DNA from: Acidimicrobiia bacterium
GTDB taxonomy: Bacteria > Actinomycetota > Acidimicrobiia > Acidimicrobiales > Aldehydirespiratoraceae
Length of the DNA stretch: 9,043 bases
Reading direction: 5' to 3'
Assembly (NCBI GenBank): GCA_022824605.1
Contig: JAJDZO010000358.1
Location: 1-9,043, forward strand
Positions 6,292-9,043 of this stretch are shown here, piece after piece. Made by a program: the position numbers and the translations under genes. The notes beneath the pieces are model-generated. The model did no database searches. It had not been told where the DNA came from and worked only from the letters and a program-made list of their open reading frames with translations. How positions within the stretch are numbered: position 1 is the first letter of the stretch; every line of letters begins with the position of its first letter.

Positions 6292-7236
6292 CTATTTGAT
6301 TGCTTGCGGGTTGAGGGGCGAGCCGACCGCGCCGGGTATCAGCAGTCCGGGCGCCACGAGCTGGAACTCGTAGATCCCGTCGTCGGCGCAGTCGGCGGCC
6401 AGTTCGTCGAGATGCCAGATCTCGCCCACCAGCAGTCCCATGCTCACCACCATCACCAGGTGCAGCGGCTGGAAGCTGCCGTCGATCTCGTTGGGGCGGA
6501 CCTCGGCGCCCCAGGTGTCGGTGGCCAGCGCGGCGATCTCTCGTTCGGCCAGCCAGGGCGCGGCCAGCAGCGACAGGCCGGGCGAGTCGCCCGCCGAGTA
6601 GCCGTCCCAGCCGGGCAGGCTGCGGCGGCGGGCCATGTCGCCGGTGCGCACCAGCACCATGTCGCCGGTGCCGACGTCGGTGCCGTGGGCCTCGCAGGCC
6701 TCGTCGAGCAGTTCGGGGCCGATGGCGAAACCGGGTTCGAGGTGGTCGACCCCCAGCACTCGGGGAATGTCGAGCAGCACGCCGCGGCTCACCACCGTCT
6801 TGACGTTCTCGATGCCGTTGCGGGCCGCGCCGCCGCTCGACACCAGCGCGGCGTCGTAGCCGTTGTACATCTTGCCGTTGTGGAATATGTGGGCCAGAGC
6901 GTCCCACTGGGTGCCGCCCTGCAGGAACAGGAACAGCGTGTCGTCGGCGACGCCCCAGCCCAGGGGCCATCCCTGCGTGCCGGCCACATGGTCGGTGCCG
7001 GTGGCCACCATCTGATGCACCGCGTTGACCCGCCCGAAGGCCCCGGTCTGGGGGCCGTTGCCGTCGAGGGGGAGTTGCAGCGAGAACACCTTGCCCTGGC
7101 TCACCAAGCGGGCCGACTCGGCGATCTTGGCGGGTGTGATGAAGTTGAGGGTGCCGAGCTCGTCGTCGTCGCCCCAGCGCCCCCAGTTGCGGTAGCGGTC
7201 GCAGTAGGTGTCGAGCAGTTCGGTGTTGATCTCCAC
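6292..7236 (-). CDS. Cyclase-family (PF04199, kynurenine-formamidase-like) metal-dependent hydrolase
   Basis: This 314-residue protein matches the longer actinobacterial branch of the cyclase family, which includes kynurenine formamidase and isatin hydrolase. Those enzymes hydrolyse amide bonds in N-formyl or cyclic amide compounds using a metal site. The metal-motif region reads QGGTQWDALAH (106-116), followed by HNGKMYNGY. Both His of the canonical HxGTHxDxxxH are Gln here (106 and 110), while Asp112 and His116 remain. Later landmarks are VRTGD (196-200), the WLAEREIAALATDTWGAE segment (about 228-245) and His259 with Glu272, which fit the C-terminal metal ligands. The Gln variant resembles what I recall of this subfamily, so the protein is probably not broken. 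It begins at GTG with GGAG 8 bases upstream (7245-7248). In this operon it could open a cyclic amide, lactam or formamide produced by the oxygenases (inference). Confidence 0.9.
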   Translation of the reverse strand: MEINTELLDTYCDRYRNWGRWGDDDELGTLNFITPAKIAESARLVSQGKVFSLQLPLDGNGPQTGAFGRVNAVHQMVATGTDHVAGTQGWPLGWGVADDTLFLFLQGGTQWDALAHIFHNGKMYNGYDAALVSSGGAARNGIENVKTVVSRGVLLDIPRVLGVDHLEPGFAIGPELLDEACEAHGTDVGTGDMVLVRTGDMARRRSLPGWDGYSAGDSPGLSLLAAPWLAEREIAALATDTWGAEVRPNEIDGSFQPLHLVMVVSMGLLVGEIWHLDELAADCADDGIYEFQLVAPGLLIPGAVGSPLNPQAIK

Positions 7237-7275
7237 TTAGGGGTCTCCGATCGTGAGGGGCGTTGGGTGGTGCCG

Positions 7276-8058
7276 TCAGCGGTGAAGGCGAGAGGCGAGG
7301 AAGGCGTCGACCGCGGCGGCGAAGGCGGCGGGCTGCTGCAGGGGAGGGCAGTGCCCGCAGTCGTCGAGGATCACCAGTTCGGCTCCGGCTATCGATGCGG
7401 CCAACTCGTGCGACATCTCCGGCGGGGTGGTGGCGTCGGCCGCTCCGCCGACGACCAGGGTGGGGTTGGTGATCTTCTTCAGGCGCGAGCGCAGGTCCAT
7501 GGCGTGCAGCGCCCGGCAGCACGCTGCGAAGGAGCCGGGATCGATCTCCAACAGCACGCTGCGCCTCTGGTCGGTGGCCGCAGGATGGGCGGCCAGGTAG
7601 TCGGCGGGGAAGATGCGTTGCACGGCGGTCTCCACCACGGCCGCCATGCCCGACTCCGACACCAGCCGGCTCATCGTCTCGAAGGCTTCGCGGCGCGGCG
7701 CGGAGAAGACGGCGCCGCCGTTGGCCACGACCAGCGGGCCGAACTGCGAGCCGTGAGCGATGGCCATGGCCACGGCCACGAAGGCGCCCAGCCCGTTGCC
7801 GAGCACAGCCGCATCCGGTCCCACCTCGGCTTCCCGCATCGACTGGGCCACCATGGCAGCCAGGTCGAACAGGTCGGGGGAGTCGTCGGCGTCGAGGGGT
7901 GGCGAGGGGCCGAACCCTGGAAGCCACGCCCGGTGCAGCCGGAAGCGGCCCGACAGTTCCGCTGCGACGGTGTCGTAGGCCCGGGCGTCGGTCAGCAGCG
8001 AGTGGATCAGCACCAGCGGGGGGCCCGTGCCCGACGAATCGATGTGCACTGCGGGCAA
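7276..8058 (-). CDS. Alpha/beta-fold hydrolase with Gly in place of the nucleophile Ser
   Basis: Numbered from the TTG at 8058, the protein has 260 residues. It shows the alpha/beta-hydrolase order: strand and oxyanion region VLIHS (about 16-20), a nucleophile-elbow segment GNGLG (87-91), acid Asp208 in GGAADATTPP and His236 in DDCGHCPPLQQP. The elbow should read G-x-S-x-G, but the Ser position (residue 89) is encoded GGG, glycine. Asp and His of the triad remain. It may be a cofactor-free variant, use another nucleophile, or be inactive. The chosen start is a TTG with GGGAGG 6 bases upstream; the frame also extends to a TTG at 8109 (277 residues) without a good ribosome-binding site, and a GTG at 8049 is a third option. 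Family relatives in ring-degradation operons deformylate or hydrolyse ring-cleavage products. It follows the FAD monooxygenase gene and precedes the cyclase-family gene by 39 bases. Confidence 0.88.
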   Translation of the reverse strand: MPAVHIDSSGTGPPLVLIHSLLTDARAYDTVAAELSGRFRLHRAWLPGFGPSPPLDADDSPDLFDLAAMVAQSMREAEVGPDAAVLGNGLGAFVAVAMAIAHGSQFGPLVVANGGAVFSAPRREAFETMSRLVSESGMAAVVETAVQRIFPADYLAAHPAATDQRRSVLLEIDPGSFAACCRALHAMDLRSRLKKITNPTLVVGGAADATTPPEMSHELAASIAGAELVILDDCGHCPPLQQPAAFAAAVDAFLASRLHR

Positions 8059-8064
8059 GGCCGT

Positions 8065-8070
8065 CCTCCC
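8065..8070 (-). promoter_or_regulatory. Shine-Dalgarno that decides the alpha/beta hydrolase start
   Basis: The minus strand reads GGGAGG here, 6 bases before the TTG at 8058-8056. Neither the upstream TTG at 8109 nor the GTG at 8049 has as well placed a site. The conserved fold begins only a few codons after this TTG, which supports the shorter form. Confidence 0.5.
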
Positions 8071-8145
8071 GGTGGTGTGGGCGCTCAAGCGTGGCCGCGG
8101 ATCATGCAAAATGCAATATCGGCCCAGAGGGGAGGTCCCAGGGGA

Positions 8146-9043
8146 CTAGTTGCCGGGGCCGAAGAGCCCGAACCTCCAGTCGGGGTCGCCGGGCACCATC
8201 GTGCCTGCGGTCTGTGACGCCTCGCCCATGGCTCGCGACTTGGCTGCGATGCGCCGGGCCAGCGCCAACTGCTGGGCCTCCCATCCCGCCAGCGCGTCGT
8301 CGAGGTCGGCGGCGCCGGCCAGGAAGTCCCGCAGCGCCCAGCCGTCGGCGCAGGCCTTGGCTGTGCCCGCGGCGACATGGGGCCTCAGCGCGGCGGCGGC
8401 ATCGCCGATGAGAATGGCGCGGCCACAGCGGAGCTGCGGGGCTGCCATGTCGAATATCGCCTGAATGAACGGCTCATCGCAGGCCCGCACCAGCTCGGCC
8501 AGCTGCGGCGCCAGTTGCGCGTCGGCGTCGGCGTGCAGTTCCCGCACGAAGCGTTGCTGCACCAGCCCCGGCGGCATGGTGGCCGGGCGGTGTGCGCCGT
8601 GGCGGTCGGTCATCAACTCGTCGTAGTCGCCGTCGCGCGCGTTGCGGTACCACACGAAGTTGAGGGCCCTGCAACCGGGTTGGGCGGAGTCGCCCGGTCC
8701 GGGGATGGCGTACACCAGCACATGGGACCGGTCGAGCACCTGATAGACCATGGCGTCGGCGAAAACCTCGGCGCTGGCTGGCGACAGGTCACGCTCCAGC
8801 ACCGTGCCCCGCCAGGCCACATAACCGGCGTAGGTGGTGTCGGTGTCGGGCGCCACCGCCTCGCGCGCCGTCGATCCGATCCCGTCGGCGCCCACCACCA
8901 GGTCGAACGTGTCGGCGCCTGCGTCAGCGAAGTGCACCGTGGCAGAGTCGCCTTGAGTGGTCACGCCGGCGGCGCCGCAGCCGAGGTGGTAGCGCTGCGG
9001 CGGCAGGCGCTCCAGCAGCGCCCGGTACAGGGTGTTCCAAGAG
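8146..9043 (-). CDS. FAD-dependent aromatic monooxygenase, 2,6-dihydroxypyridine 3-monooxygenase-like (5'-truncated)
   Basis: 298 residues are visible, open to the right edge; about 100 N-terminal residues with the GxGxxG FAD-binding motif are missing. The visible part starts with SWNTLYRALL. It continues with DLVVGADGIGST (the DG motif), TYAGYVAWRG, VYAIPGPG, ALNFVWYRN, DELMTDRHG, ILIGDAAAALRPHVAAGTAKA (the GD motif binding FAD ribityl) and ends with PGDPDWRFGLFGPGN. From memory this segment order closely follows Arthrobacter 2,6-dihydroxypyridine 3-hydroxylase of the nicotine pathway, including the unusual RPHxAAG after GDAA. These class A flavoprotein monooxygenases use NAD(P)H and O2 to hydroxylate an activated ring. 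The exact substrate may differ. It is the most upstream gene of the operon in view; its stop lies 87 bases before the preferred hydrolase start (36 before the longer form). The GTG at 8964 is internal, since the frame and homology run through it. Confidence 0.92.
   Translation of the reverse strand, partial: SWNTLYRALLERLPPQRYHLGCGAAGVTTQGDSATVHFADAGADTFDLVVGADGIGSTAREAVAPDTDTTYAGYVAWRGTVLERDLSPASAEVFADAMVYQVLDRSHVLVYAIPGPGDSAQPGCRALNFVWYRNARDGDYDELMTDRHGAHRPATMPPGLVQQRFVRELHADADAQLAPQLAELVRACDEPFIQAIFDMAAPQLRCGRAILIGDAAAALRPHVAAGTAKACADGWALRDFLAGAADLDDALAGWEAQQLALARRIAAKSRAMGEASQTAGTMVPGDPDWRFGLFGPGN

Noticed and set aside
5618..7927. 769-codon open frame on the minus strand spanning three genes
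   Set aside because: Out of frame with the SDR, cyclase-family and alpha/beta hydrolase genes; the translation is Arg-rich low complexity and crosses all their start and stop sites.
8135..8146. GTCC-CAGG-GGAC hairpin at the monooxygenase stop
   Set aside because: Only 4 bp with no T-run; too weak to call a terminator inside an operon.
6256..8217. 653-codon open frame on the plus strand
   Set aside because: It is fully antisense to three genes with clear family motifs, and its translation is Gly/Val/Arg/His-rich with no recognisable domain; typical spurious frame in GC-rich DNA.
1..9043. Search for CRISPR repeats, tRNA, insertion-sequence ends or integrase genes
   Set aside because: No spaced direct repeats, cloverleaf-like segments, transposase motifs or terminal inverted repeats were seen by eye on either strand.

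Overview
This GC-rich window has the dense, mostly one-direction gene packing of a high-GC actinobacterium. Its families are common in that phylum: an F420/flavin-type PPOX protein, a luciferase-like monooxygenase (LLM) and a PF04199 cyclase-family hydrolase. An acidimicrobial or mycobacterial-type lineage is plausible, but no marker gene fixes the taxon. There are no rRNA, tRNA, mobile-element or CRISPR features.

Layout. Bases 2-745 (+ strand) hold the 3' part of a serine beta-lactamase-fold hydrolase. It converges on a run of eight minus-strand genes filling 789-9043. In transcription order (right to left) these are: FAD aromatic monooxygenase resembling 2,6-dihydroxypyridine 3-monooxygenase (5' end off the window), alpha/beta hydrolase, cyclase-family metal hydrolase, short-chain dehydrogenase, LLM flavin/F420 monooxygenase, SMP-30-type lactonase, PPOX flavin/F420 protein, and thiamine-diphosphate (ThDP) enzyme. 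Gaps are 2 to about 90 bases and most starts have a clear Shine-Dalgarno (SD) sequence, so one polycistronic operon is the simplest reading.

How the genes may work together (inference). The set looks like a catabolic pathway for an aromatic or N-heterocyclic compound. The FAD enzyme would hydroxylate a ring. The LLM enzyme would carry out a second oxygenation or ring opening. The cyclase-family, alpha/beta and SMP-30 hydrolases would open amides, esters or lactones. The SDR would adjust alcohol/ketone oxidation state, and the ThDP enzyme would cleave or decarboxylate a 2-oxo acid. The PPOX protein may supply or use reduced flavin or F420. The substrate is unknown, and no regulator or transporter lies in the window.

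Points worth a second look: the alpha/beta hydrolase has Gly at the nucleophile position (GNGLG); the cyclase-family protein has Gln at both HxGTH histidine positions; the PPOX gene is flanked by structured intergenic gaps, one with two mutually exclusive hairpins; and a short AT-rich tandem repeat lies between the first two minus-strand genes.
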